Source: Streptomyces sp. cf386
GTDB taxonomy: Bacteria; Actinomycetota; Actinomycetes; Streptomycetales; Streptomycetaceae
DNA: 64,000 nucleotides
Direction of reading: 5' to 3'
Assembly: GCF_900103585.1 (NCBI RefSeq)
Contig: NZ_FNHV01000003.1
Coordinates: 398,011-462,010, forward strand
Shown: in pieces, positions 17,294 through 26,421 of the stretch
Layout: every line of letters begins with the position of its first letter
Position numbering within the stretch: the stretch's first letter is position 1
Position numbers and translations under genes: made by a program
The notes under the pieces: generated by a model
What the model was told of the DNA's origin: nothing
What the model saw: only the letters and a program-made list of their open reading frames with translations
The model's database searches: none

Positions 17294-18466
17294 CAGGGGC
17301 GGCGGGGGCGAGAGATCCCGACCGAACCGGCAGCAGTGAACGGCGAGCGCCACCGCCAGACCACACAGCGTGACCGCATCCCGGAAGGCCCTCCGCTGCA
17401 CGGCTTCCAGATAGGGCCAGCTCACACCGGGAACCTGCGAAACCATCGCCACCCACAACCAAGGCCCCCGACCCACCGCCCCCTCCCCCGGCACCCCCGC
17501 CACCAGCAGCGGCACCACAACCAGCAGATAGTGGTCGTACGACGGCCTGGAGACCAGAAACGCCGAGAGCATCAGCATCGCCGCCGTCTCCGCCAACCGC
17601 CCCGCACCTCCACCCGCGCCCCCACCCCGCCACCACCACCGCCGGTACGCACACCCCACCCCCACCCCCGCAGCCACCACCGCACCCCCCGCGGCCACCA
17701 CCCCCGGCACCCCCACCCTCGGCAGCACCGCAATCGGCGAGGCCTCGTACAGCCGCACAAACCCATCACCACCGCGCAGCAGAAACGGCAGCGTGCGCGT
17801 AAAGAACCCCGCAGGATCCGGCAGCAGCAACGCCGCCCCCACGGACGCCACCACCGGCACCCCGGCCATCACCCCCAGCCCCCGCCACCGCCCCGCGAAC
17901 ACGAACAGCAACCCCACCGGCGCCAGCAACGGCTTCAACGCGACGGCCGCCCCGATCACCACCCCCGCCGCGACCCACCGCCCCCGCCCCGCCAGCAACA
18001 GCCCCCACGGCAGCGCGAGCACGGCCGTAGCCGTCCAGTTCCCCAGCAGCACCAGGTGGGCGAACGGAGCGAACCCCACCGCGAGCCCGATCAGACCGAG
18101 CGCAGCGAAGCGGCTGCGCAACGGAACCCCGTGCAGCCGCAGCGCGCACACCCAGCCACCCACCAGACACCCGGTCACCGCCACCGGCACCAGCACACCC
18201 AGCACACCCCGCGGAATCACCGCCTGCGGAGCCGCCGCCAGCACCGCGCTCGGCAAATAAAGGAAGTGGGAGTCGTCATACGGCGAGCCCCCGGCCAGCC
18301 AGACCCGCGCCGCCCGCACGACGATGGCGTTGTCCATCCCTCCGTCCGAGGTCACACGCGCCGTACGCACCACCAGCGCCGCCAGCACGGCCCCGAGCAC
18401 CACCCACAGATGCCACGTCGCCCGTCGTACCAACCACCCGGAGATGTCGCTTTTGTGCTCGCTCAT
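17207..18466 (-). CDS. GT87-family polyprenol-phosphate-mannose-type mannosyltransferase
   Basis: 419 residues with roughly ten membrane helices. [14 protein letters not shown] after the first helix carries the acidic residues of a GT-C first loop, and [39 protein letters not shown] is typical of GT87 (DUF2029). Such enzymes transfer mannose from a lipid carrier at the outer membrane face. ATG 18466 ([11 protein letters not shown]) is preferred over longer forms that lack a good ribosome-binding site. The last 30 or so residues ([19 protein letters not shown] and on) are encoded by the dispersed repeat, so the native C-terminus may once have been shorter. Confidence 0.82.
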   Translation of the reverse strand: MSEHKSDISGWLVRRATWHLWVVLGAVLAALVVRTARVTSDGGMDNAIVVRAARVWLAGGSPYDDSHFLYLPSAVLAAAPQAVIPRGVLGVLVPVAVTGCLVGGWVCALRLHGVPLRSRFAALGLIGLAVGFAPFAHLVLLGNWTATAVLALPWGLLLAGRGRWVAAGVVIGAAVALKPLLAPVGLLFVFAGRWRGLGVMAGVPVVASVGAALLLPDPAGFFTRTLPFLLRGGDGFVRLYEASPIAVLPRVGVPGVVAAGGAVVAAGVGVGCAYRRWWWRGGGAGGGAGRLAETAAMLMLSAFLVSRPSYDHYLLVVVPLLVAGVPGEGAVGRGPWLWVAMVSQVPGVSWPYLEAVQRRAFRDAVTLCGLAVALAVHCCRFGRDLSPPPPLPVPSSRGSAPSTPGRLSGGSAPRPPFRP

Positions 18467-18539
18467 CGACTGAACGCTAGGTGCCCTTGGGCTCCTTGGG
18501 GCGGAGCGGCACACCCGCGACCCGTCTAAGATGCGCCCC

Positions 18540-19427
18540 ATGAGCTATGGGCAGCAGGGGGGACCGCAGTCCCAGTGGGATCCCTGGAAACCGCACTCCC
18601 AGCAGCCGTGGAGCAGCGGCGGCGGCGACGAAACTCCGGACTGGGCCGCCCTCGCTGAGGCCTCCGAGTCGCGCAACAAGCGGCGCCGGCTGCTGTTCAT
18701 CGGCGGCGGCGCGCTCGCCACCATCGCGGTCGGCACCGCCGTCGCCGTGGCCGTGGTCTCGGCGAACAGCGGCAACTCCGCCGACAACAATCCGACTTCG
18801 GGGCAGTCCGGGACCGCGGCACTGCCGGGCGCCACCGCCAAGGCCCCGTCGTTCGCGTCGACGAGCGCTCCGCCGCCGCTGGACCCGAAGGACTTCGTCT
18901 CCGACAAGAGCAAGGACACCGCTCCGCTCGGCGCACAGATCCTGTTCCCGGGCACACAGCTCACCGAGGCCGGGACGCTGTACAAGAAGGGCGCGACGGA
19001 CGACACGAAGAGCTGCTCGGCGGTCGCCAAGGGCGGGCTCCCGAAGATCCTCACCGCCAACGACTGCACCCGCATGCTGCGTGTCTCCTACGTCAAGGGC
19101 GGCATCGCGGTGACGGTCGGCGTGGCCGTCTTCGACACCGAGGCCCAGGCCACCAAGGCCGCGAGCAAGGCCGACCCCCAGAAGGACTTCCTCAGGTCGC
19201 TCTCCGGCAAGGGCATCGGTGGCTTCTGCAACTCCACCGTCTGCCTGATGTCCGCCAACTCCTACGGCCGTTACGCCTACTTCACCATCACCGGCTTCAC
19301 CAGCGGCAAGGACGTGACGAACAAGGACACGGCGGTCTACCAGACCAGCAACAACCTGAAGGCCTTCACGTTCCGCCAGATCCGCACGCGGGGCGAGGTC
19401 CAGGCGTCGGCGGCGGCCAACGAGTAG
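18540..19427 (+). CDS. membrane-anchored extracytoplasmic protein, unknown function
   Basis: About 295 residues. A cytoplasmic Gln/Trp/Ser-rich N-terminus (about 40 residues) is followed by a basic KRRR, one transmembrane helix (FIGGGALATIAVGTAVAVAVVSA), a Ser/Thr/Pro linker, and a C-terminal extracellular domain of about 180 residues with several cysteines (KSCSAV, NDCTRM, GGFCNSTVCL). I do not recognise the domain; the layout resembles streptomycete membrane-anchored proteins with a single exported domain. ATG 18540 lies eight bases after TAAGAT and has no ribosome-binding site, so a leaderless transcript is likely; ATG 18531 is the alternative. It is divergent from the GT87 gene. Confidence 0.7.
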   Translation: MSYGQQGGPQSQWDPWKPHSQQPWSSGGGDETPDWAALAEASESRNKRRRLLFIGGGALATIAVGTAVAVAVVSANSGNSADNNPTSGQSGTAALPGATAKAPSFASTSAPPPLDPKDFVSDKSKDTAPLGAQILFPGTQLTEAGTLYKKGATDDTKSCSAVAKGGLPKILTANDCTRMLRVSYVKGGIAVTVGVAVFDTEAQATKAASKADPQKDFLRSLSGKGIGGFCNSTVCLMSANSYGRYAYFTITGFTSGKDVTNKDTAVYQTSNNLKAFTFRQIRTRGEVQASAAANE

Positions 19428-19524
19428 GACGAGTGACGAGTAGCGGGTGAGCTGCGGCGGTGGTCGACATGCAGTCGATCACCGCCGCAGCTCATTCGTA
19501 CTACTCCCCCCTACACCCTCACCC

Positions 19525-20298
19525 TCACCGGTGCTTCATACGCAGCCGGATCGGCACCACCGCCGACTCCAGCTGCGTCTTCAGCGTCATCTTCGACACA
19601 CCCTCGGTCCGCTCCTCGAAGCGGATCGGGATCTCCACCGCGCTGTGCCCGGCCCGTACGGCCTTGAACTTGAGCTCGACCTGGAAGCTGTAGCCCGCGC
19701 TGTCCAGGGTGGCCAGGTCGATGTCCCGCAGGGTCGCCGCCGACCACAGGTTGAACCCGGCCGTGATGTCCCGGATCTTCGTGCCGAGCACGGTGCGGGC
19801 GTAGCGATTGGCGAACCGGGACAGCAGAACGCGGTGCATGCCCCAGTCCTCGTCGAGCGAGCCGCCCTCGACGTACCGGCTGCCGACGACCAGGCCCACC
19901 CCGGAGGCCACGGCCGTCCCCAGCATCCGCGGCACCGCCTCCGCCGGGTGGCTGCCGTCGGCGTCCATCTGGACGACGTACGCGGCGCCCTCCGTCAGCG
20001 CGGCGCTCATGCCCGCGACGTACGCCCGCCCCAGCCCGTCCTTCTCGGTGCGGTGCAGCACGCTCATCCGGCGCCGGCCGGCGGGCTGGTCGGTGTTGTA
20101 CTTCTCGGCCAGTTCCTCGGCCAGCCGCCCGGTGCCGTCCGGGCTGGAGTCGTCGACGATCTTCAGGTGCAGCCCGTCGATCGGCAGGCCCAGCACCAGC
20201 TCGGCCATCCGCGGCAGGTTCGCGGCCTCGTTGTACGTCGGCATCACGACAGTGACCGGTACGCCCGGGTGTCTGTCGTGGCTGTCACGTCCCGTCAT
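19525..20298 (-). CDS. GT2 polyprenol-phosphate mannosyl/glycosyltransferase (Ppm1/DPM-like)
   Basis: 257 residues, all in a GT-A fold. VVMPTYNEAANLPRM opens the family, KIVDDSSPDGTG is the first Asp motif and VQMDADGSHPAE the DxD. VGSRYVEGGS, the ITAGFNLW signature and VEIPIRFEER are all dolichyl-phosphate mannose synthase-type landmarks. It would charge polyprenyl phosphate with a sugar for membrane GT-C enzymes such as the GT39 or GT87 proteins nearby. ATG 20298 follows GGAAAGAG. It is the last gene of the five-gene minus-strand block that starts at 26205, 29 bases after the dehydrogenase. Confidence 0.88.
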   Translation of the reverse strand: MTGRDSHDRHPGVPVTVVMPTYNEAANLPRMAELVLGLPIDGLHLKIVDDSSPDGTGRLAEELAEKYNTDQPAGRRRMSVLHRTEKDGLGRAYVAGMSAALTEGAAYVVQMDADGSHPAEAVPRMLGTAVASGVGLVVGSRYVEGGSLDEDWGMHRVLLSRFANRYARTVLGTKIRDITAGFNLWSAATLRDIDLATLDSAGYSFQVELKFKAVRAGHSAVEIPIRFEERTEGVSKMTLKTQLESAVVPIRLRMKHR

Positions 20299-20327
20299 GT
20301 CTTTCTCTTTCCCTCCCCTAGGAGCCC

Positions 20328-21638
20328 CTACCGGAGCCCCTCCCCAACGGGCGCGGTCCTTCCCAGCGCCCGGAACCGCCAGCCCGCCGCGGTCCAGCGG
20401 TCCGCGTCGAGCACCCCCCGCCCGTCCACGATCCGCGGACGGGAAACCAGCGACCGGGCCCGCTCCGGGTCGATCTCCCGGAACTGCGGCCACTCGGTCA
20501 GATGCAGCACGAGATCGGCGCCCCCCAGCGCCTCCTCGGCCGACAGCGCGTAGCCGAGGAGCGGGAACGCCTTGCGGGCGTTGTCCATCGCCTCGGGGTC
20601 GTAGACCGTGACATCGGCGCCGTCGAGGCGCAGCCGGGCTGCGACATTGAGCGCGGGCGAGTCACGGATATCGTCGGAGTCCGGCTTGAAGGCGGCCCCG
20701 AGTACGGCGATCCGGGCCCCCAGCACCGAGCCGCCGCACTGCTCCCGGGCCAGCTCGACCACCTTGTCGCGGCGCCGCATGTTGATCGCGTCGACCTCGC
20801 GCAGGAAGTCCAGGGAGACCCCCAGCTCGTCGGCGCGGTGCGCGAAGGCGCGGATGTCCTTGGGCAGACAGCCCCCGCCGAAGCCGACGCCGGCCCGCAG
20901 GAACTTGGGGCCGATCCGGTCGTCGTACCCGATGGCCTCGGCGAGCACGCCGACGTCACCGCCCGCTGCCTCGCACACCTCCGCCATCGCGTTGATGAAG
21001 GAGATCTTGGTGGCGAGGAAGGCGTTGGCGGCCGTCTTGACCAGCTCGGCGGTCGGGAAGTCGGCGGTGACGAGCGGGGTCCCGGCGGTGAGGACGGAGG
21101 CGTACACCTTCCGCAGGATCGTTTCAGCACGCTCCGACCGCACCCCGAACACCAGCCGGTCCGGCCGCAACGTGTCCTCGACCGCGAACCCCTCCCGCAG
21201 GAACTCCGGGTTCCAGGCGACCTCGACACATGCGTGCGTGTCCGCGAGCCGACCCGCCGTCCCCACCGGCACGGTCGACTTGCCGACCACCAGCGCGTCG
21301 GGGGCGGCGTGCTCGGCGATGGCCGCGAAGGCGGAGTCGACGTACGTCAGATCCGCGCCCTCGGAGCCCCCCAGCTGAGGCGTCCCGACACACACGAAGT
21401 GCACGTCCGCGAAGGCCCCGGCCTCCGCGTAGTCGGTGGTGAACCTGAGCCGCCCGCTCGCCGTGTGCTCGGCGATCAGCTCGGGCAGCCCGGGCTCGTG
21501 GAACGGCACCCGGCCGGCCTGCAGCGCGGCGACCTTGTCCGGGTCGACGTCGACGCCGAGGACCTCGTGGCCGAGCTCCGCCATGCAGGCGGCGTGGGTG
21601 GCACCGAGGTAGCCGGTGCCGATGACGGTGAGCCGCAT
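20328..21638 (-). CDS. UDP-glucose 6-dehydrogenase
   Basis: A 436-residue NAD-dependent dehydrogenase. The N-terminal Rossmann motif is VIGTGYLGATHAACMAELGH; the catalytic loop GFGGGCLPKD carries the active-site Cys, and AAFKPDSDDIRDSPAL and the C-terminal UDP-binding segment match the UDP-glucose/GDP-mannose dehydrogenase family. The product would be UDP-glucuronate for polysaccharide synthesis. Specificity for UDP-glucose rather than GDP-mannose is inferred from overall similarity. ATG 21638 follows GAAAGGCG. It lies between the GT39 and the Ppm1-like genes, so glucuronate may enter the polymer made by the upstream synthase. Confidence 0.9.
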   Translation of the reverse strand: MRLTVIGTGYLGATHAACMAELGHEVLGVDVDPDKVAALQAGRVPFHEPGLPELIAEHTASGRLRFTTDYAEAGAFADVHFVCVGTPQLGGSEGADLTYVDSAFAAIAEHAAPDALVVGKSTVPVGTAGRLADTHACVEVAWNPEFLREGFAVEDTLRPDRLVFGVRSERAETILRKVYASVLTAGTPLVTADFPTAELVKTAANAFLATKISFINAMAEVCEAAGGDVGVLAEAIGYDDRIGPKFLRAGVGFGGGCLPKDIRAFAHRADELGVSLDFLREVDAINMRRRDKVVELAREQCGGSVLGARIAVLGAAFKPDSDDIRDSPALNVAARLRLDGADVTVYDPEAMDNARKAFPLLGYALSAEEALGGADLVLHLTEWPQFREIDPERARSLVSRPRIVDGRGVLDADRWTAAGWRFRALGRTAPVGEGLR

Positions 21639-21673
21639 GGGTACGGCGCCTTTCTTGCTTCAGCGCGGACGCG

Positions 21674-21740
21674 CTCAGGAGGTCCTGATGCTCAGGAGGT
21701 CCTGATGCTCAGGAGGTCTTGATGCTCAGGAGGTCTTGAT
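21674..21740. repeat. four tandem 17-bp repeats over the GT39 gene end
   Basis: Unit CTCAGGAGGTCCTGATG at 21674-21690 and 21691-21707, and with one change at 21708-21724 and 21725-21740. The copy at 21725 contains the natural last codons and stop of the GT39 gene (I-K-T-S-stop on the minus strand). The other three reproduce that gene end downstream of it, within the 87-base gap before the dehydrogenase start. Confidence 0.9.
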
Positions 21741-23564
21741 CCAGATGCGGTACTCGCTCGTGCCGTTCGCGTTGCGGAACGGGATCTCGGCCAGCAGCCG
21801 GTAGTGCGAGTTGCCCTTGGTCGCGGCGGCGATGATGTCGTCCACCCTCGGGTTGGTGAGCCCGTCGAGGACGATCAGGTCGAAGTCGCCGTCCTTGACG
21901 GCCGCCTTGTAGGCCTCGTCACCGCTGTAGTACTTGCCCTTGGCGTCCTTGTACTCCATGCCGAAGAGGCTGTGCCACTGACGGTGACTGGACTTGTCGT
22001 ACAGGTAATAGACGGGCACCTCGGGCGTCGACGCGAGGTAGTTGCCCTTGCGGTCCACATGGGGCTCGATGGAGTTGATCATCTTCGTGGCGTTCGGCCA
22101 GATGTCGAAACGCCAGTCCGCCTGCTGGATGCCCAGGCACAGCACTGCCGTCCAGAGCATGATGCCGAGCTGGGGATAGCGGAAGTGCGCGCCCACCAGG
22201 CGGGTCACGCCCACCCCGGCCATCGGCGCGGCGAAGAGCAGACCGAAGCCGACGTGCTTGAACAGCGAGACCACGGTCCCCAGATGGATCTGGTACGCCG
22301 GTGCCAGCACGGCCGTGCCGCACAGCACCAGGCCGAGCAGCGCCCGCCAGCGCCAGCCGGGGCTGCCCAGGTGCAGGGCGAGCGGCGACTCGTTCATACG
22401 GCTGCGCCGGACGTACGAGATGGCGCCGCCCACGGCGGCCAGGAACATCAGCCCGCCCCACTTGACGGTCTGCTCCAGCAGGAACGCGGTGGTGTCGGTG
22501 CCCTTGGCCCGGTCGGTGGTGGTCTGGCGCACACCGGCCATCAGGTCGGTGGTGTACATACCCGCCGCCAGCAGACCGCCGATGCCGAGGGCGAGCAGCA
22601 CCATCCGCGCGAACGCCTTGCCGCCCTTGTGCGGCCACGCGGTCAGCAGCGCCAGCACGACGATCGTCGGCAGATACAGCGCGGAGGCGTACTTCACCCC
22701 GACCGCCAGCACCCCGACGGGCGCGGCCAGCAGCACGGCGAACACCGGCGCCCGGTCGGTGCGCACGACGATCCAGGTCGTCAGGGCGAGCAGGAACACC
22801 GCGGCCGCGTCGTAGGTCGCGAAGTAGCCCATGACGACGGTCGACTGGAGCACCGCGAAGAGCGCGGCGGCGGCCAGCGCGGCCCGCTCGTTGAACAGGC
22901 GCCGCGTGAACGAATACAGCAGCCCGGTCGTGCAGAGCATGAAGAACAGGCTCAGGGTGCGCGCCCCGGCCAGCCCGAACTTCGCGTCCACGATCGCCGC
23001 GAGCACCGGGTAGAGCTGCGGCGACCCGGAGAAGTACGCGGCGTAGTCGCGGGGCAGCTCGGTGCCGTTGAGCAGGTGGTCCAGCTCGGCGTGGCCGGCC
23101 GCCAGGTACAGGGCCTCGTCCTGGAACGCGGTGTTGGACAGCCGCAGCGACAGTGCCGCCTGGATGGCCATGATGCACAGCAGCACGGCCCGGCTGACCC
23201 AGGCCCGCCGCCGGCTCGCGGCCATGTCCCAGCCGGCTTCCGGCGTTTCGGGGATGTGGTACTCGGGCTCGTCCGGCACCTGCTGGTACTGGACCGTGCG
23301 CAGGGCGTACGTCGGCTGGTCCTCGTGCTGCCCCTGCGGCTGCTGCGGGATCTGCGCCGGGTACGGCTCCTGGTACTGCTCCTGGTACTGCTCCTGGTAC
23401 GACTCCTGGTACTGCTCCTGCTGATGCCCGTACTGGCCGTCGTCGTACCCGTAGCCCTGCTGAACGGACCGCTGCCCGTTCGAGTTGAACCAGCTGGAGG
23501 CCGACTCTTCCTCGGCGTACGGATCGTAGGGCTGAGGCGTGTAGTGATCGTGTCGGGAGGTCAT
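21726..23564 (-). CDS. GT39/ArnT-like membrane glycosyltransferase
   Basis: 612 residues. A cytoplasmic N-terminus of about 120 residues is unusually rich in Gln, Tyr and Glu, with YQEQ-type repeats (YQESYQEQYQEQYQEP). About 11 membrane helices follow. NTAFQDEALYLAAGH, just after the first helix, holds the acidic residues of a GT-C catalytic loop, and the last 120 residues form an extracellular domain. Such enzymes transfer sugars from polyprenyl phosphate. ATG 23564 shares one base with the stop of the upstream lipoprotein gene (TGATG) and is preceded by AGGAAG; GTG 23567 is an alternative. The stop codon lies in a 17-bp tandem repeat. Confidence 0.85.
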   Translation of the reverse strand: MTSRHDHYTPQPYDPYAEEESASSWFNSNGQRSVQQGYGYDDGQYGHQQEQYQESYQEQYQEQYQEPYPAQIPQQPQGQHEDQPTYALRTVQYQQVPDEPEYHIPETPEAGWDMAASRRRAWVSRAVLLCIMAIQAALSLRLSNTAFQDEALYLAAGHAELDHLLNGTELPRDYAAYFSGSPQLYPVLAAIVDAKFGLAGARTLSLFFMLCTTGLLYSFTRRLFNERAALAAAALFAVLQSTVVMGYFATYDAAAVFLLALTTWIVVRTDRAPVFAVLLAAPVGVLAVGVKYASALYLPTIVVLALLTAWPHKGGKAFARMVLLALGIGGLLAAGMYTTDLMAGVRQTTTDRAKGTDTTAFLLEQTVKWGGLMFLAAVGGAISYVRRSRMNESPLALHLGSPGWRWRALLGLVLCGTAVLAPAYQIHLGTVVSLFKHVGFGLLFAAPMAGVGVTRLVGAHFRYPQLGIMLWTAVLCLGIQQADWRFDIWPNATKMINSIEPHVDRKGNYLASTPEVPVYYLYDKSSHRQWHSLFGMEYKDAKGKYYSGDEAYKAAVKDGDFDLIVLDGLTNPRVDDIIAAATKGNSHYRLLAEIPFRNANGTSEYRIWIKTS

Positions 23565-24586
23565 CACGGCTTCCTGACGTCGAAGCCGAAGCTGTCGTCG
23601 GCGGCCAGGCGCTTGAACTCCTTCAGCGCCAGCGGGCTCGCCTCCAGTCGCCAGTCGGCACGCTTTTTGTGGTTGAACCAGACGAAGCCGAGCATGTCGT
23701 CGTCCGCCGTGACGCCCGCGAACAGATTGCGGATGTCGGCACGCCGCCGCTCACCCGCCATCGCGGCGGTCTCCAGCAGGATCATCGGCTTCTTGGTGAA
23801 GGTGCGGACCTGGTCCCGGGTCGCCCCGAAGACGCTGTCGAAGGCGCCGTCCTCCTCGATGGTCCAGTAGCCGATCAGGCCGACCCAGTCGACGTACGCG
23901 TCGCCCGGGTAGTACGGCTTCAGCTTCACGCTCTTGACCGGGTTGACGATGTTGGGCGACCAGGCCCAGATGACGTTCGAGGCGCCTACGTCGATGAAGG
24001 TCTCGTGGATGTGCCGCCAGGCGGCCACGTAGTCCTCGGGGGTCACGTCCTTCGTGCCCCACTTCTCCCAGTGCCCGTTGAACTCGTCGGCGAAGGAGAT
24101 CACGACGGGCAGGTTCAGCTTGCGGACCGCCGTCGCGTACTCCTTGATGTACGCGTCCGACTTGCCCGCCGCGATATCGGCGATCGGCGTGTCGAAGGGC
24201 TCCCACGACATCAGCGTCATGGCGCCCTCACGCCAGGCGTTGCGCACCCCGGTGGCATCGAAGCCGTCGCCCCAGGCGGCGTAGTACTCGATGAGGTTCG
24301 GCTGCTTGCCGACCATCCTCGTGTATGTGTCGAGGCCCTTCATGGAGTTCGGCGCACCGTCGACCGCGGCGCCGAAGTACTTCTTGCCCGGCTTCAGCAG
24401 CGGTACGACGTCGTAGGGCACGTCGCTCTCGGGACTGGCCTCGGCGTCGGCGCCGGCCTCGCCCTGCCGGCCGGTCTCCGAGGAGCCGCCCGAGTCCTCA
24501 CCGAGGACCGAGCAGCCGGTGAGGGCGAGCGCGCCGGCGAGCAGACAGGCCGCCAGAGCCGTACGAGTGCGGGTGAACGCCTTCAT
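23564..24586 (-). CDS. GH26-like glycoside hydrolase lipoprotein
   Basis: 340 residues. A lipoprotein signal peptide ends in the lipobox LTGC (Cys about 25), so it is probably tethered outside the membrane. After an acidic linker, the GH26 TIM-barrel shows AAWGDGF, ISFADEFNGHWEKWG (Glu as acid/base) and PMILLETAAMAG (Glu as nucleophile). GH26 enzymes cut beta-mannans or mixed-linkage glucans; the substrate here is probably the polymer made by the adjacent synthase. Its ATG shares one base with the synthase stop and its stop overlaps the GT39 start, so all three are translationally coupled. Confidence 0.85.
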   Translation of the reverse strand: MKAFTRTRTALAACLLAGALALTGCSVLGEDSGGSSETGRQGEAGADAEASPESDVPYDVVPLLKPGKKYFGAAVDGAPNSMKGLDTYTRMVGKQPNLIEYYAAWGDGFDATGVRNAWREGAMTLMSWEPFDTPIADIAAGKSDAYIKEYATAVRKLNLPVVISFADEFNGHWEKWGTKDVTPEDYVAAWRHIHETFIDVGASNVIWAWSPNIVNPVKSVKLKPYYPGDAYVDWVGLIGYWTIEEDGAFDSVFGATRDQVRTFTKKPMILLETAAMAGERRRADIRNLFAGVTADDDMLGFVWFNHKKRADWRLEASPLALKEFKRLAADDSFGFDVRKP

Positions 24587-26205
24587 CAGGCCACCGCCTT
24601 CTCGCGGGGCTGCACCAGGACCCGGCCCACGACGAGGGCGTAGAACAGCCCCGAGGACAGGATCAGGGCGAAGTCCGGGGCGTCCATGGTGAACGACCGG
24701 TAGACCGCTCCCAGGACCCAGATCAGCGCGGTGCCGCCGCTCCAGACCCACATGCCGATCCAGAAGCGCCGGGTCTTGTTCTTCTTGGCACCGGAGGAGC
24801 CGGTGGGCTGCCAGCCCATGCGGTTTTTGCGGAGGATGTCCCAGATGGCGAAGACATGGGCCCAGCCGTACATCAGACGGGCCGCCCAGGCCTCCAGGCG
24901 GTAGGGCGCCTTGTGCCACATCGGGAAGATGATCGTGGTGTAGATGATGCTGGGCAGCACCAGGACCAGATGCTCGACCATCAGCTTCTCCGGCATCATG
25001 ATCAGCAGCACGATCGGGATGACCGGGGCGGCGAAGGTGAACAGCGCCGTGTGGATGTAGTAGAAGAAGCCGGACATGTAACACAGGCGGCTGGAGAGCC
25101 TGATCTTCGCCTGCCAGAACTTCCGGCTGCCGAGCAGGCTCATCGAGCCGGAGCACCAGCGGTACTGCTGGTTGAAGAAGGCACCCGCGGTGTCCGGGCA
25201 CACCCCCGTCGACACGGCGACCGGCACATACCGCAGATCCCAGCCGAGCCCGCGCAGATCGAACCCGGTGTGCACGTCCTCGGAGTGCTCGATCAGCGTC
25301 GTACCGCCGTTGGTCTCCAGGGCCGCCCGCCGGTACACCGCGCAGCTGCCGACGCAGATCGCGCCGTCGCTGCCCTGCCTCGACACCTGCACGGACCGGT
25401 AGAACAGCTCCTGCACCGCGCCCGCGCCGCGCTCGATCCAGTTCTGCGAGTCCAGCACCCGGAAGTACTGCGGCGACTGGACGATCCCGATGCGCGGGTC
25501 CGCCTCCATGTACGGCAGCAGCTCCTGGAGCAGATCGGCGCGCGGAGTGAAGTCGGCGTCCAGGATCAGGATGTACTGGCCGTCGGACTGCCCGAACCCG
25601 AAGTGCAGGTTGCCGGCCTTCTTGAACCAGCCCCGGTTCTCCCGGGTGCCGTAGCGGAACCCGAAGTCCCGTGCCATGGCGGCCAGTTCGGGACTGGCCC
25701 CGTCATCGAGCACGAACGGCACGCAGACACCCGGATACCGGTCGGCCATCTCCCGCACATGCCGCCAGGTGTTGTGCAGCACCTCGATGGGCTCGCCGCA
25801 CACCGGCAGGAAGACGTCGACCGTCGGGTACACCTCGGGCCGCCAGTTGTGCACCAGCCGCTTGTGGTGCGCGATGTCGAAGTCCCGGGTGAAGCCGTTC
25901 ACCCGCAGCGACACCAGGTAGTAGAGGACCGTGAAGACCAGCAGCGGCGTGTAGATCCACAGCACCGGCGTCGACTGGGCCAGCTTGAACTGACTCATCA
26001 CCAGACAGCAGAAACTGACCAGCGAACTGATCGTCAGGATCCACAGACGCCGGCGCGCGTAGGAGTACTTCTCCTTGTCCGTCGGCGGCAGCGGCAGCAG
26101 CCCCAGCGGAGCGCCGTCACCCCGCCCCGCCTTCCGCCGTCCACCGCCGCCGTTTTGACGCACGGCGCGTCGCCCCCCGGTCCGCGCAGGACCAACTGAA
26201 CTCAT
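24586..26205 (-). CDS. cellulose-synthase-like GT2 polysaccharide synthase
   Basis: 539 residues. A basic N-terminus and two membrane helices precede the GT-A domain, which has VDVFLPVCGEPIEVLHNT, VLDDGAS, ILDADFTPR (DxD), HSEDVHTG and QQYRWCSGS (QxxRW), the processive synthase signature. Four or five helices follow. It lacks a PilZ domain, the c-di-GMP sensor usual in proteobacterial cellulose synthases. The product would be a beta-linked glucan, mannan or related chain extruded through the membrane. ATG 26205 is the first start of the block, and the 216-base region upstream should hold its promoter. Confidence 0.9.
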   Translation of the reverse strand: MSSVGPARTGGRRAVRQNGGGGRRKAGRGDGAPLGLLPLPPTDKEKYSYARRRLWILTISSLVSFCCLVMSQFKLAQSTPVLWIYTPLLVFTVLYYLVSLRVNGFTRDFDIAHHKRLVHNWRPEVYPTVDVFLPVCGEPIEVLHNTWRHVREMADRYPGVCVPFVLDDGASPELAAMARDFGFRYGTRENRGWFKKAGNLHFGFGQSDGQYILILDADFTPRADLLQELLPYMEADPRIGIVQSPQYFRVLDSQNWIERGAGAVQELFYRSVQVSRQGSDGAICVGSCAVYRRAALETNGGTTLIEHSEDVHTGFDLRGLGWDLRYVPVAVSTGVCPDTAGAFFNQQYRWCSGSMSLLGSRKFWQAKIRLSSRLCYMSGFFYYIHTALFTFAAPVIPIVLLIMMPEKLMVEHLVLVLPSIIYTTIIFPMWHKAPYRLEAWAARLMYGWAHVFAIWDILRKNRMGWQPTGSSGAKKNKTRRFWIGMWVWSGGTALIWVLGAVYRSFTMDAPDFALILSSGLFYALVVGRVLVQPREKAVA

Positions 26206-26421
26206 GAAAAACCCACCCCCGGGCCTGGATAAGACCCGTTGACCCCCACCCTCTACTCGGCCGTCCCCATGTCGATTTCTCGAACAAAGGCCAAGCAGCT
26301 CGAACTAGCGCCCGAGCGACGAAAGGCTATACGAGAGGTAAGAAGGCCGTAAGGGGCATCAAGAGGACTTACGCCCAGTAAGTCCAGACATGTGCGCTAT
26401 CTGGCCTCAAATGTCGGGTAA

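Noticed and set aside
21674..21740. Shine-Dalgarno-like AGGAGGT plus ATG repeated on the plus strand
   Set aside because: The repeats produce the match by chance; no coding frame of any length follows on the plus strand.
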